Positions 48,431-59,121 of a stretch of 64,000 bases of DNA are shown in pieces (the first letter of the stretch is position 1; every line of letters starts with the position of its first letter). This DNA is from Oscheius dolichura. Its lineage: Eukaryota; Nematoda; Chromadorea; Rhabditida; Rhabditidae. The notes under the pieces are model-generated. The model saw only the letters and a list, made by a program, of their open reading frames with translations. It did not search any database and was not told the origin of the DNA. A program made the translations under genes and the position numbers. The stretch spans positions 6,758,001 to 6,822,000 of the forward strand of contig OW051497.1 in assembly GCA_932521035.1 (NCBI GenBank). Direction: 5' to 3'.

Positions 48431-49198
48431 ATGATTTTCCTCTACTGCGCCTTGGTAGCTTCTGCCTTCGCCGGGTATGCCAATCCTCCTAATATTGCTC
48501 CGGCCATGGCCGCCTATGGAAGTTCCTACGTAACTCCTTTCAACCCCTACCCGATGAACTCATACGCAGCTCCTCCACCAGCCTATTCGAGTAATTTTCT
48601 TTAAAGAACAGTAACCGGCTAATTACAGCCGCCCCAATAATCCCTCCCTTTGGGATTACTCCTGCCTTTGCTGGCCCCGGTGCATACAACACAGGGTATC
48701 CGACAGCTTCTCTTGGAGCCTACAGTCCTCCTCCGCCTCCACCATTCTTCGGTGGATACGGTGGATACAGTTAAGAGAACTGTACCTCTTAACTAACTTG
48801 TGTTTAAAGGAAACAGCTATCAAACTGGCTACAACAACTACAACCCCGGATATGGTGGTTCTCCCTTCGCCTCTGGACCTGTGATCGGTAACGGGCCAGT
48901 ACTTCCCTCCGGCGGACCTATCCTTCCCAGCGGAGGACCCATACTTCCTTCAGGAGGACCCATTCTACCCAATGGGCCTGTCTTCCCTTCCGGAGGCCGT
49001 AAGTTCATGTTTAGAGATAATATACAACGCTGTTTAGCCGTTTCACCAGCAGGCGTTCTTCCTGCCTCCTTCAATAATGATCCCTGGTCCGCTCTCTCTC
49101 CACCAATGCTTCGAGGAGCTCCCACGAAGCAGGTGAACACATCCAGTGCAACAAACGATGAACTCACTGAGGAGTCAAAGAGGAAGGCTCGACACTAA
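48431..49198 (+). CDS. Secreted Pro/Gly-rich repeat protein, cuticle- or matrix-like
   Basis: Four exons. MIFLYCALVASAFAG is a signal peptide; then YANPPNIAPAMAAYGSSYV, a proline run SPPPPPPFFGGYGGY, NSYQTGYNNYNPGYGGSPF, and four tandem PSGGPIL/PNGPV units. The C-terminus is charged (DELTEESKRKARH). No cysteines or chitin-binding signature are seen. Such low-complexity secreted proteins are common in nematode cuticle, eggshell and gland secretions. Introns are about 39-46 nt. AATAAA at about 49251 is followed within 30 nt by the 3' end of the convergent minus gene. No homologue can be named. Confidence 0.78.
48902..48999 (+). repeat. 21-bp tandem coding repeat (PSGGPIL)
   Basis: Four to five units beginning CTTCCCTCCGGCGGACCTAT, in frame within the Pro/Gly-rich protein. 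Confidence 0.85.
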
Positions 49199-49277
49199 GC
49201 AATGGTAGTATGCCCCAAATTGTGACTGTATATACGCACGGTCTCCGTAGAATAAACCTTAATTGGAAAAGCTTTTA

Positions 49278-49935
49278 TTAAAATTGGAACTGGTCCATGT
49301 CGCGAACGACTGTAGATCGCGGAGTGTAGCGGGAATCATATTGAAGTTGAACATACCAGTAGAGGCGGCGGCTACAGAGTAATTCGTAGATTTTGAAGAT
49401 TAAAATGGCTACCACAAATGCCATCAATGGCTAAAACAAAAATAACTTGTCCATAACGACAGCTCAACCTTATCCAGAGGTTCACCGAAGATGCTGTGTA
49501 CGGTAAGAACACAGATGTAAGCTCCTGAGGCAAGAACATCCAGTACGGTCGTAATTAAGAAAGGAAGGAGGAGCCGCTGCTTCGAGATTTGGATGGCAAT
49601 CTGAAATCCGTATCCTATTTGACCTTTTCTAAGCGCACCAGGGCAATCATATTACTGAAGAGATGCCATATTATCCAAGTTAGGAGAGGGCCACTGGTTG
49701 TACACAACCGATGGACGGCCATTCGTCTTTCGGAGGAAAACGGCTCCAAAACAGATACGTTGTAGGAATGGCAAAGCATCAAAGGATGCTCCAGATCTAA
49801 ATGTTAATTAAACGAGGCTGGGAGCAACCGTTTACTTGTAAAGTAAGAAAGGAGGATGGCAGTCATCTCCGCTGCTGCCAAGAATGTTACCGCAATTGAG
49901 ACATGACAGCAAAGACTGCGGTACTCTATGTCCAT
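49278..49935 (-). CDS. Four-pass membrane protein, unrecognised
   Basis: Start MDIEYRSLCCHVSIAVTFLA leads into a first hydrophobic helix ending AILLSYF; the second exon gives HPLMLCHSYNVSVLEP and a helix LLTWIIWHLFSNMIAL; the third gives ISKQRLLLPFLITTVLDVLA, ASGAYICVLTVHSIFG; the fourth gives PLMAFVVAILIFKIYELLC and a short cytoplasmic tail YTPRSTVVRDMDQFQF. Four hydrophobic segments with short loops recall small tetraspanning proteins such as LAPTM4 or MARVEL types, but no signature decides. The second intron as modelled is only 23 nt, so that junction is doubtful. The stop codon TAA overlaps the AATAAA signal. Confidence 0.55.
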
Positions 49936-50745
49936 CCTGAACTTGTATTTATTAGTTGTTCTTATTAAAACGCATTCTGCATGTCCGGAAGCACAAATGT
50001 AACACTATCTAGACAAAAGGCGCCGCAGGAAGCCGATTGAAAGGGAGGGAGGATACGTTTTCTTGCTGAATTACTGGTGATTCCAGAGAAATATGGGGTT
50101 AAGACAGCTCCCAGAAGCTACTGGGAACACAATGAGAATGTGCCTTAGACGAAAAGCTATTTGTGAAGGATTATCGTTCAATTTACTTCAACGACCCCTT
50201 GAGAGACGGACGTAAATCAGACAACCCCGGGGGAGGGAATCATTTACAAGTGTTTTGAGGTTTTACTATATTCGTTGTTTTCCTAGTCTTACTCCTAAAG
50301 AAGGGGTCGTTTTGGGTGCATATTGCACAAAATGAAAGCACTGCCACCACTCGGCCAAAAATGGAACCCTTCAGTGTCCATTTGCTCATTTAAATTGCAT
50401 GCACGTGTTGCGTTCTCCGAAGAGGTGAAGAGTCATTGTTGCGGTTAACAATTTGTACTCACCACACTCCTATTTGTAACTTTGAAGGGACAAAAGAAAG
50501 CAGCCTAAGTCGTATAGCCATCTAGAGGACAAACGGCTAACGCGATTATTGCTGTTATGGATGCGAGCTCAGCTAAAACTAAATGGCAACAAGTCCTCTA
50601 AAATATTGCATTGAATACAATCAGTGATTAGCAGATTAAACAGCGGGAAAATGGCAAACACATTGACAACCTCGTCTAGGTTACCCGAAAGGGATACAAA
50701 TCATGGAATGAAATAAAGCGAGGAAGTGGCTGGTAAAACAAATAT
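49936..50745. other. Intergenic
   Basis: No gene, RNA or repeat recognised. Confidence 0.5.
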
Positions 50746-50970
50746 TTAGGTAGAACTGAGATCTTCTAAGGTCTGGAAAAGTTGCACGAAGACTTGTAAT
50801 TGTAAACACTTTATAAGTAAAAAGATAGCAAGCTGTAACTTACCATACAGCCACTCTTGGATTAGGCTCAGTCCTCGACGGAGGAACAGACATTCTGCCA
50901 GCCCAGGGGACTCCATAACACATTCGAATAACGCAATTACATTGCTTCTCTTCGCCACGTGGATCCTCAT
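50746..50970 (-). CDS. Possible short two-exon gene or gene fragment, function unknown
   Basis: A frame MRIHVAKRSNVIALFECVME then SPGLAECLFLRRGLSLIQEW ends at a consensus donor TATG|GTAAGT. Joining to an exon after ttacaag gives VFVQLFQTLEDLSST and a stop. The helix-rich composition is protein-like and faintly recalls the helical repeat preceding the WW domain in SET2-type proteins, which I cannot confirm. It begins only about 60 bp downstream of the end of the next minus-strand gene. It may be a decayed fragment. Confidence 0.3.
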   Translation of the reverse strand: MRIHVAKRSNVIALFECVMESPGLAECLFLRRGLSLIQEWLYGKLQLAIFLLIKCLQLQVFVQLFQTLEDLSST

Positions 50971-51032
50971 TTTAAGGCCCAATTGCCACAATCTTTATAC
51001 AACTATTTATACAGATATAGGGATTTGGAGGA

Positions 51033-51839
51033 TCAATGGATTCGCACTTGGGGGATTCTCGACTTCTTTATCTTGACACCTTGGGCTTGTCCAATCTCTG
51101 ACCAGGTATCCAGGTTATCAGCGGTCTCCGTAATTCCATTGGGGCTGGCAACACCGCTGACTTGGCCATTTCCAGGGGCGAAGTTTTGGGAAGATGGCAG
51201 TCGCTCGAAGGGAACTGAAATTCAGGGGTTAGATTAGCCTTGCAGAGAACTTACTTTGTTGTTGGTTAAAGCCTTGTGGTGGTTGTTGATTCAGGTTATT
51301 TGGAATGGCACCGTATGCTGGAGATGGAGCGCCGTAGGCCGAAGGAGCAGGGGCAATTTGGGGTGGAGGAGCTGGAATGGAAATTGTAAATGTAACAATG
51401 TGAAAACAATCCCTACCATAACCTTGGCTGATAACTTGAGGATTGGTAACTGTGACCTGTTGAGTGAAGCCAACGGGCTGGTTTACAGGAACAGATACGG
51501 CCAAGGGTAAATGGTCTGTTGGAGGTTGGAATGGAGGAGGAGGAATAGGTTGAGGAATGAATGGCTTAGGAGGGTTCGTTACTTGGGAAACGGCTGGGAG
51601 CAGTTCAGGAACGCCTGTTAAACTTGAATTAAACGGAAGGATATCTTGTATATACCATATTGCTCGGAGTCGATAACTTTCACTTGCCCTTGATTCGATT
51701 GCCCATAAGGAAAGACGTAGGAACTACCATAGGTGCTGGGAGCCGGAATTACTACGGGAACGGGAGCATAATTCGCAACATTGGGAGCAGCTGCAGCCGT
51801 GGTAAAGAAAAAGAAGAGACGGATGAAATGGCCGAACAT
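51033..51839 (-). CDS. Secreted Pro/Gln-rich protein
   Basis: Four exons. Start MFGHFIRLFFFFTTAAAAP is a signal peptide; then YAPVPVVIPAPSTYGSSYV, a proline block FIPQPIPPPPFQPPTDH, FTQQVTVTNPQVISQGYG, PAPSAYGAPSPAYGAIPNN with a Gln-rich end FNQQQ, and a more ordinary C-terminus ITETADNLDTWSEIGQAQGV. No cysteines. The first exon resembles the Pro/Gly-rich gene at 48.4 kb in its AxxYGSSYVxPF motif (AAYGSSYVTPF against STYGSSYVFPY), suggesting the two are distant paralogues on opposite strands. Probable matrix or secretion product. Confidence 0.75.
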
Positions 51840-51872
51840 GCTACAGATACATTTTGCCCTTCTGACAGCTGC

Positions 51873-51879
51873 TTTTATA
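51873..51879 (-). promoter_or_regulatory. TATA box of the Pro/Gln-rich secreted protein gene
   Basis: TATAAAA on the minus strand, 34 nt before the ATG, so the 5' UTR would be only a few nucleotides. The rest of 51840-52158 holds no other feature. Confidence 0.6.
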
Positions 51880-52158
51880 GCTACTCGGAAAAACTAGAAT
51901 ATCGTTTTTACTCCTCGAAAGTCAATAGGATCAGCCGCTGACAAAATGCGCTAAAACGTGTCTCTTTACAGGGAAATCCTCCCGCAAACCTTTTCAATGT
52001 CATGTAACCATCTGCCAGCTTGTTTGGTTGCTCTTAAAATAATTTACTGTTTTACCCAATAGTCACCGATATGTAAATAATGGAAAATGATCCTCTAGGG
52101 GATAAAAGGGCTTATCACATTTTGGTCACAGTTTCCGTATTGATTAGAGGGAATTCAA

Positions 52159-53775
52159 TTAGTACAATATAAATGTCAGGGAAATTAGAAGGGTCAAGAA
52201 TATTGAATTGATCGAAGAACTGGCAGTGTACTCGTCCCTGTTACACATATTTCCTTGGCAGGCGCAGAGAACCTCCTCATATTCATTGGCCATCCATTTC
52301 CTTGTGCAGCCTAATTGGATCTAGACAGAAAAATAGCTCGGCTGCTTCCGCCACCCTTACGTTATGACTGTCGGTAACATTTATACATCCCTGTTTTTCT
52401 GACATGGAATGGAACGAGGCTCCCTTCTTTGGTAAAACACTATAGTGTCGTTGTGAAACATAGGTGCAGAAATGGCCTGAACATTCGAATAATGGTCTAA
52501 ATTAATCTTGTCCTACCGACACATTTGTTCTGTTTACAGGAAGAAGTAACCGAGAGGTCGTGAGAATTCACCTCGCAGTTAACACAAGTGTGAAAAGCCA
52601 GTCCTGGATCACTACTGAAAAGACAACATAAAATAACAAAGATCTAACTTACGCTAGGGATCTCGAACGAACAATTCCATCGTGACTTCTGCTTATGCCG
52701 TAGAAAGATTTAGCATGGAAGGCGTTACACATATTAGAGGAACAGATACAATGTTTTCGAGGCTTACCAGCTCCCCTGTATGCCCTGAATATTATTTCCT
52801 TAACTCAGTCGACGTACCTTGAGATAGTCACACAGATTTTCCCTCGGTAAGGCAGGAGATTGTAGTCTTTGTGATAAAACGGCAAGGATGGAGGACCATA
52901 GCCACATCCGGCCGCACCCGTAGTTGAATCCTCATGGCACCTAAAGGGATTCTTAGGGGGGAAGAAACTAATTCTCTTACCATTGCCCATGACAAGTATC
53001 CCCGCATTCTGGATCCCTTTCCGTGCATTTTCTACAAGTAACTGTTTTGGCCGGAAATTGGCGGAGGAAGATGTTTTCATTACAAAATGTTCCTTAAAAT
53101 AAAAGTTTATTATGCTATAAAGAGAGCTTACCGTTGCAAACACAAAGAATGTGGTCATTAAAGTGGTCGTATTCGCATCCGCCAACTGTTCTAGGTGACC
53201 GACGAAGACATCCCTTGGTTATCCGAAACACTCCCTTCTCTTCTGTCGGCTTCTTTTCAATAAAGCATTGATTCGAAGGACAAGACCCCATCTAAAAGCA
53301 TGTTATTCTACATCACGTCGGGTCCTAATTATCCGTAATGTTTGCAACCACAATTAAACAATGGAGCCTTCCGCATCGTTGCGTTTCCTGTGCTCTCAGC
53401 TTTCAACAACAAAGTGGTACAAAATGTCTTGTTACTGAGTCTGCTTGTCTTTAAGAAAGAGAGCCTCAAATGTCATCTATCAGGACGGAACCTCATATGG
53501 TCTGCTATGCATCAAACGAGCGGCCGTTATTGTCAGTCGTTTGGCAGTATGGGGCAAAATGAAAAGACGAAAGAGCGTGATGACCCAGGAGGTGACGAGA
53601 GTGCCCAAATTAGGAAGATGTCTTCTCAGAGAGAGCCACAACGAAGAGAGAAAGAGCTCACCTGGCAATTGCAGTTCTCACTGTGACATGTTCCCGAGCA
53701 AGAATAACACCGTCCTTCACCGGCTGCCAGTGTGCAGAAATATAGAAACAAAAAGAATCCTTGCAGCGATTTCAT
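52159..53775 (-). CDS. Triple Ly6-domain GPI-type surface protein
   Basis: Signal peptide MKSLQGFFLFLYFCTLAAG, then three Ly6 (three-finger) units. Unit 1: RCYSCSGTCHSENCNC, through ITKGCLRRS, ending LCVCNGTFCN. Unit 2: VTCRKCTERDPECGDTC, through GKICVTISR, ending HCICSSNMCN. Unit 3: HTCVNCEVNSH, through KQGCINVTDS, ending LCACQGNMCN. Each unit ends in CxC...xxCN as the fold requires. The tail SINSIFLTLLISLTFILY is a GPI-type hydrophobic end. A 370-nt first intron separates exon 1; others are 35-45 nt. Nematodes have ODR-2-like Ly6 proteins with neuronal roles, but three-unit proteins are less usual. Partner unknown. Confidence 0.83.
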
Positions 53776-56183
53776 CTTTCAACAAACATTTGCTGAAAAG
53801 TGCAGATTGTTTCCCTCAAGGAGGTGAAAAAGAACGCCGGAAGAAGAGACAGCTGACCATGGTATTAAACTTTTTTTAAAGCGAGCAAGGAGGTCAAGTA
53901 CACGTTGGGAGACACCAATCAGAGATGCACATTTGTGGGAAGTAATGCCGTGCGGTGCCCCTTACAGCGGCGGCACCTGTCAGCTCAACCGCCTGTCCAT
54001 AAACAGAAAGACGCGACACCTGACATAAGAAGAAGATAAAAAGCTCTAGAAAAAGAGTAAGACAAGATCTGCAACGGTTGAAACGAATTGAGGAAACTCT
54101 TCGAGGCGGAATGCAACTCGAGGTAGTGTACGGGATCGTGATTAATGTAGAGCGACTGCCAGAGCAGCAGCAGAAGAAACGTGATCAATGAAAGATAGGG
54201 TTTTTACAGCAAAATATTGGATTAAGAAGCCGGCCATCTGGTCAGAGACAATGGAAGACACGGGAAAATTAATTCGTCAAAGTTGTGGAGGCCGTTTTGA
54301 CAAACCATGAAAGTGATAAATGACGCTTAGACGGCGGGTACTCAACGGAAGTCTTAGAGTATCCGACTCAGGCTAATATGGAATTTTATGGCTAGGAAGC
54401 TATAAAAGGGGACGGTGGACAAATGACCTTGATTGTATAGACGACATCCTCCAATTGAAGAGGAAGCAAATTAAAAAGAGGCAGTAGATAGTTCCGTGGT
54501 TAGAAAACATTGGGAAAGAAGCTAAAGGACCGAACGTCGCGTGTTCTGCCCTTCCGGTTCTTAAATTTCTTCCGACGCATTGTGGAGGAGAAAGCACGGC
54601 AACTGATGCCATAACTGGGAGACTAAAAATATCTTAATTCCTCCTGCGAGACAATAAATATTTCAGTTATGAACAAAGAAATTAGTAGGTTGAGCTCCGG
54701 GACTGGGGGATAGCTCCTTCCTGTGTGCAATGGGACGGACTACCAATGAGAGCTCAGCACTAGAATTAACAAGCGCTTGTCAATCTGACCTGCCAAAACA
54801 AATGGCGGAATTTAATTGAACGACCGGTTGAATAATTGGGGAAAAAATATTTGGCTACGAGTCGCTGTAGTGTTTACCTTGATAGGTTTTTACCCGGTGG
54901 GGGAAGAGCAATAATGAGGATAGGTCAGCAGACCGGAGGGGAAGGTCTTATTAGTTCGTTTCGAAGTGTGGCCACCGAAAATCATTGACGCCTTGTCGTG
55001 CCTCTGGAGAATCAAGCGCGCATAACGAACTGACACCAATGAATCTCATCCGGGTATCTCTGACCCAGTGAAAAGGAATTGCTACAACCCATGACATCAG
55101 ATCCGTCTTTTAATGAAAACCGAATATTTTTAGAGAAGAATCTCCTAACCTTCAGGTGCTCGGGATTGTCCAGGTTACAATCATTACTATCTCTGTTGTA
55201 CCCACAAGCCGCAGAACTTCTATTTCCGAATATGCACGCTTGGACCCTTGCAATTAGGGAAATGGCCGAACAAACGGAAACATGCTGCTCGTTGACGCGT
55301 CTTCAAAAATATGAAGGAAAGGAATAAAAACGACACCATGTGGTTGGTTACACAAGTGGAGTGAACTAATAAAGGGCTGGTTACTATAGGAGTAAGTGCA
55401 CCAAAATGGGCGGTGCAAGATGGGTCGTCAGGCTCATTAGAACAGCGTCAAACGACCACCCCTGCCGAATTTCATTTTCGAAGTAGCAAAGAGCAGCAAT
55501 ATATCATAAAATAGGAAGAGTTAGCTGGATGAAGGCGTTAAAAAGTAGTGAAAAACAAGGGGAGATTCATGCGTAGATTAGCTAGAAATATGACGCGCGC
55601 TTATTGTGAAGACGCTTTATGAAAAGACCCTTTGCCTGGTTTTGGGAGGTTAGTACACCCTAAAGTTACAATAGTGCTGGGTTCACTAATGGAGACAGCA
55701 AAGTAGTGTAGATTAGGGTGGTCGTTGGAGCGAGAACAAGGGAAGCAGGCATGAAATCGAGGTCCTGTTGCCAACGTTTCCTAAGATGACGAAGGCTACC
55801 CTATTTCTCCCCTTTGGTGGCTTCTGCTCCACTCATCCGGTGGTCAGCAGTACCTCATCAAGACCTTCTTTTTTGTTATTCGGACCAGTTGCCAAACATC
55901 TGGCTCGAAGTGGCCAGCACCGCACTCATCTTTCGTTTTCATCGGAGTGTCCCCTCTGTGTAATTCATCTCACTCCCTCGAAGTATCCACTCCTTCCTGA
56001 AGTCAGTTTCAAAGTCAGCTGTGTTATTGAGCAACTCATATGTTGTCGAAGGAGTCTACGCTGATCTTGCCCCTCGGGCGACAGGCGTTTATTGTTGATC
56101 ACTCTCACTACCTTCACAGTGTAATCTGTGCACACCTCTTTCATGAATTACAAACTGTTTTTTATTCCTACGCTATATAACAC
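53776..56183. other. 2.4-kb gene-poor stretch
   Basis: Upstream of the triple-Ly6 start. Frames at 55079-55327 and 55768-56064 are unsupported. On the minus strand near 55950-56040 a stretch reading ADFETDFRKEWILRGSE is protein-like but isolated. Confidence 0.45.
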
Positions 56184-56536
56184 GGACGCGCGAGTCCGCG
56201 GACTTTCAGTCGCCCTTTGATGGGAAATCATATTATTACGGATTTCATCGTTTGACTCAGTTTATAGTGTGCTCCTGATTGAATAAGTTTATTTATGTTA
56301 GCTCCCCTCTTTTTGCAAAAAGAATATCACCCATCTCATCGGAATACGGGTTATCAACAGGCCAGAAATCAAAGTTCTCTTTCTGTGATTGTGAATATAC
56401 GCCCAAAATATAACAGAAGAAGACAGAAATAGGCCTTAAAACTGACAATATATTCACCACAATAGGAATTTTAACAGTAAATGACGAAAATCTGAGAGGG
56501 GCGACTGAAAGTCCGCGGACTTTCAGTCGCGCGTCC
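56184..56536. mobile_element. Non-autonomous DNA transposon (MITE), Mutator-like by target-site size
   Basis: Both sides carry a perfect 9-bp duplication ATATAACAC (56175-56183 and 56537-56545). Termini are inverted repeats starting GGACGCGCGA and continuing GTCCGCGGACTTTCAGTCGC; the left copy lacks six bases found in the right. The right end contains a 30-bp palindrome centred on CGCG. No transposase frame is inside. A 9-bp target duplication is typical of Mutator-like elements; the family assignment is inference. Confidence 0.85.
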
Positions 56537-56883
56537 ATATAACACGGCTCCAACTTTCAAGTGATTGGCTTGTTTTAATCTGAGCAAATAGAGCTCGCCC
56601 CCGGGAGCTAACCAGAGCCTCTTGGCTTTCGACGGTCACTTAACGTTTTACTACGCACCACGCTGTTTTCCACTTTCCAACTGTTGCCACAAAGAACTTG
56701 ACATTCTTTCTCACTGTGTTTGAATTGTACCAACTTTCCGCTCTTTTTGTAATCCCAAACTCCCAGATATTGAGCTATCCGGTTAACTGGAACGAACGCG
56801 TGGAGTGCTTTGAGTATTTGGATTTCAGTCAGTGCCAATACTTTCCTACCTACCTTACATTATTCACCCGCTCTATTGCAGAC
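56537..56883. other. Upstream flank of the TYW2-like gene
   Basis: Between the transposon and the start codon. Both strands show short frames only; no TATA-like element in a convincing place. Confidence 0.45.
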
Positions 56884-58740
56884 ATGAGAGAAAGTACAAT
56901 TGCTCGTCCACCGCTAGAAAGAAGAAAGGCCTCATTGGAGGATCCTTCAGATAAAAGTGAGCTTATTAATAATAATAAAAACAGCAGCATTTTCAGACAT
57001 GGGTAGAAGATCCAGCATTGAGCAGTTGTCAAAAGCCTCTAACTTCGGGCAAATGCTTGAGAGCGTAGAAAACGTGGATATAATTCTATTGTAATTGTTC
57101 AGGTTAAACAACTCGCCGCATCAAAAGGCTTGTGGAACGATGACCTGCAGCGAGATCTGCCGAAAAAGTGGGAAAAACACGGCGACATGATTGTATTCCC
57201 CCAAAACTCCTTCACTCACAACAACTGGCGTTTCATTGGTTCGTTTTTTACGTGTTAAAATAACAATTAGGTTTCAGGAAGAGAGCTTTGGAAAGTTGTT
57301 GCCGAGTCCTTGAATGTCTCCCGTTTGGGAAGGAAGCGAGTCATTGGAGACGATACCGACAGAACTCCTCATGTTGATATCCTTTATGGGGACAACGGAT
57401 GGGTAGAATACGTCGACGAGAGGAAGATCAAGTAAGCGATCAGTAAAGCTTCTTACCAGTTTCCAGGTTTGTTTATGACTGTTCAAAGAGAGTATTCAAC
57501 AACGCCAAAACCAAGGAAATTTCAAGAATAGCTCAGTGGGACTGTCATGGCGAGACTATCATCGACATGTATGCTGGTAGGCTTTCCAACTGCCCTCTTA
57601 TTTTGCCCTCCAGGTTTGGGATATTACACTTTCCCCTGGCTCATGAGCTGTCATGCAAAAAAGGTCATAGCAATTGATTGGGATGAAGATATGGCGGAAT
57701 GTTTGATTCGCACGGCTACGGCAAACAATCTGGAGGATAGACTGCAGATACTACAGGGCGATACGCGCCGAGTACAAAAACATTGTCTGGCTGGACATAA
57801 GAGAAAGTTCAGGTAGCGCCTCTGACTGTTGCGGATCGTGTCTACTTGGGGCTTGTTCCTTCCTGCCGTGCCCATTGGTTGACTGCGTGCAAGGCTTTGA
57901 AGGTAAATTGGGGCAGAGACCTCTCAGTCGATAGTTTTAGCCAGAAGGTGGGGTAATCTATATCCACGATATCATAGAGATTGGAAAGCGACGTCTACCC
58001 AGAAAGGAACCGTTGAAGAGGTGATATTATTTAGACCAGGATGGAAAAGAAATCTTTAGGCTCCCCTCAAAGCTTTCCTCAGTTGATGAAGAAGGTTCTT
58101 CGAAAGAGAACAAACCGGTTGAAGAATCTCCAAAAACGGAAGCCCCCAAAGGTTTCCAGTTTTTCCCTCTTGGTTATTATTTGATCTAGAGAACAAAGCA
58201 ACTTCTAACGGCGACCAAGTGCCCCCTTCGTCCAGTGAACCCCCTGAGCAACCTGAGAACGGGGAAGATGCCCCCCACGAGCCGGTCAAAAGAAAATTCT
58301 CCCGGTCGGCTTCAATAGTCGAAGAAATGGAAAGCCGTGTCTTTCCCGAACCCAAGGTGGCTTGTTTTTAATCAAAGCGGACTTATGTTTAGATCCTCAA
58401 AGAGTTCGAACAGGGAAATTGGGGCAAATTGGACATCAGCTATAAAGATTTCGCACTAGACGTTGCCGTTAGGTAAACAGTCTGGCCGCTTCCGTTACTC
58501 ACTGCTTTACAGTTGCACTCGTTTCCTGAACAACATCCATCTCTCCGATAGCATGTATTGCTGTACGATAATGAACATAACGAGGTAAGCCATACTTCCG
58601 GAAGAAACAAGCCGCCTTTCAGATACGGTACATCAAATCCTAAGACAGACCACATTGTGCTCGACTTATTGTGTTCGTTGGAATCTGCTTCGGCGGAGAA
58701 GATGGCTGCCCACTTTATGAATACCAATCGAAGTGTGTAA
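56884..58740 (+). CDS. TYW2: tRNA wybutosine-synthesizing enzyme 2 (TYW2/TRM5 family, SAM-dependent)
   Basis: TYW2 transfers the 3-amino-3-carboxypropyl group of SAM to the tricyclic base at position 37 of tRNA-Phe. About 470 residues over twelve exons with introns of 36-45 nt. Diagnostic parts: LPKKWEKHGDMIVFP, TIIDMYAGLGYYTFP (SAM motif I), KKVIAIDWDEDMAECL (motif II), DRLQILQGDTRRVAPLT, DRVYLGLVPSCRAHW and EGGVIYIHDI, the GLxPS and GGxxxxH blocks that separate TYW2 from TRM5. The start MRESTIARPPLERRKAS precedes a 40-nt intron; a start at 56999 is also possible. Odd: after IEIGKRRLPRKEPLK comes an acidic, Pro/Ser/Glu-rich stretch of about 100 residues (EGSSKENKPVEESPKTE; SSSEPPEQPENGED), before the final strand-like segment TDHIVLDLLCS that normally closes the domain. 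Confidence 0.85.
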
Positions 58741-58820
58741 CCCTCCCCCGTGTGACATTGTACAGTGCTTTTGACGGAAGTTAGTAAATAATATTTATTT
58801 TTCTCGTCTTCATCGGTCGA

Positions 58821-59121
58821 TTATAGTAGTCGGAATCTTTGGAAATCTTTGAGCTCCTCCACACTGACCAACTCCTCTGGCATCTTCTGCTTGTACTTCT
58901 TCTGAAAAGGGAAAAAAAGTAAATAAGCAACAAGTTTTAATGAGCATGAAAGGAAAAAGCCTTACCGATTCCATGGTGATTATGCTGAAGTGCAAATCAC
59001 CTTGGGATGTAGCCACGGCAATGTTTGCAATTATTTTATGACCCCGAAAATCGTTGAAAAATTGCAGATGTTGGACTGCAACGCCATAATTCATGAAAAT
59101 ATTCCAGAATGCTTGAGTCAT
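58821..59121 (-). CDS. Possible small two-exon protein, unknown
   Basis: Two exons give about 80 residues: MTQAFWNIFMNYGVAVQHLQ, FFNDFRGHKIIANIAVATSQ, GDLHFSIITMESKKYKQKMP, EELVSVEELKDFQRFRLL. The junction TCG|GTAAGG...tttcag|AAG keeps phase, and an AATAAA complement lies just beyond the stop near 58795. Against it: the plus strand is also open for 70 codons here (58990-59202, ending IRDLLEKRRK), so the true coding strand is uncertain. No family recognised. Confidence 0.35.

Noticed and set aside
53342-53879. Two overlapping plus-strand ORFs of 114 and 144 codons
   Set aside because: They lie antisense to the first intron and signal-peptide exon of the triple-Ly6 gene, and their composition is ordinary for antisense or intron sequence.
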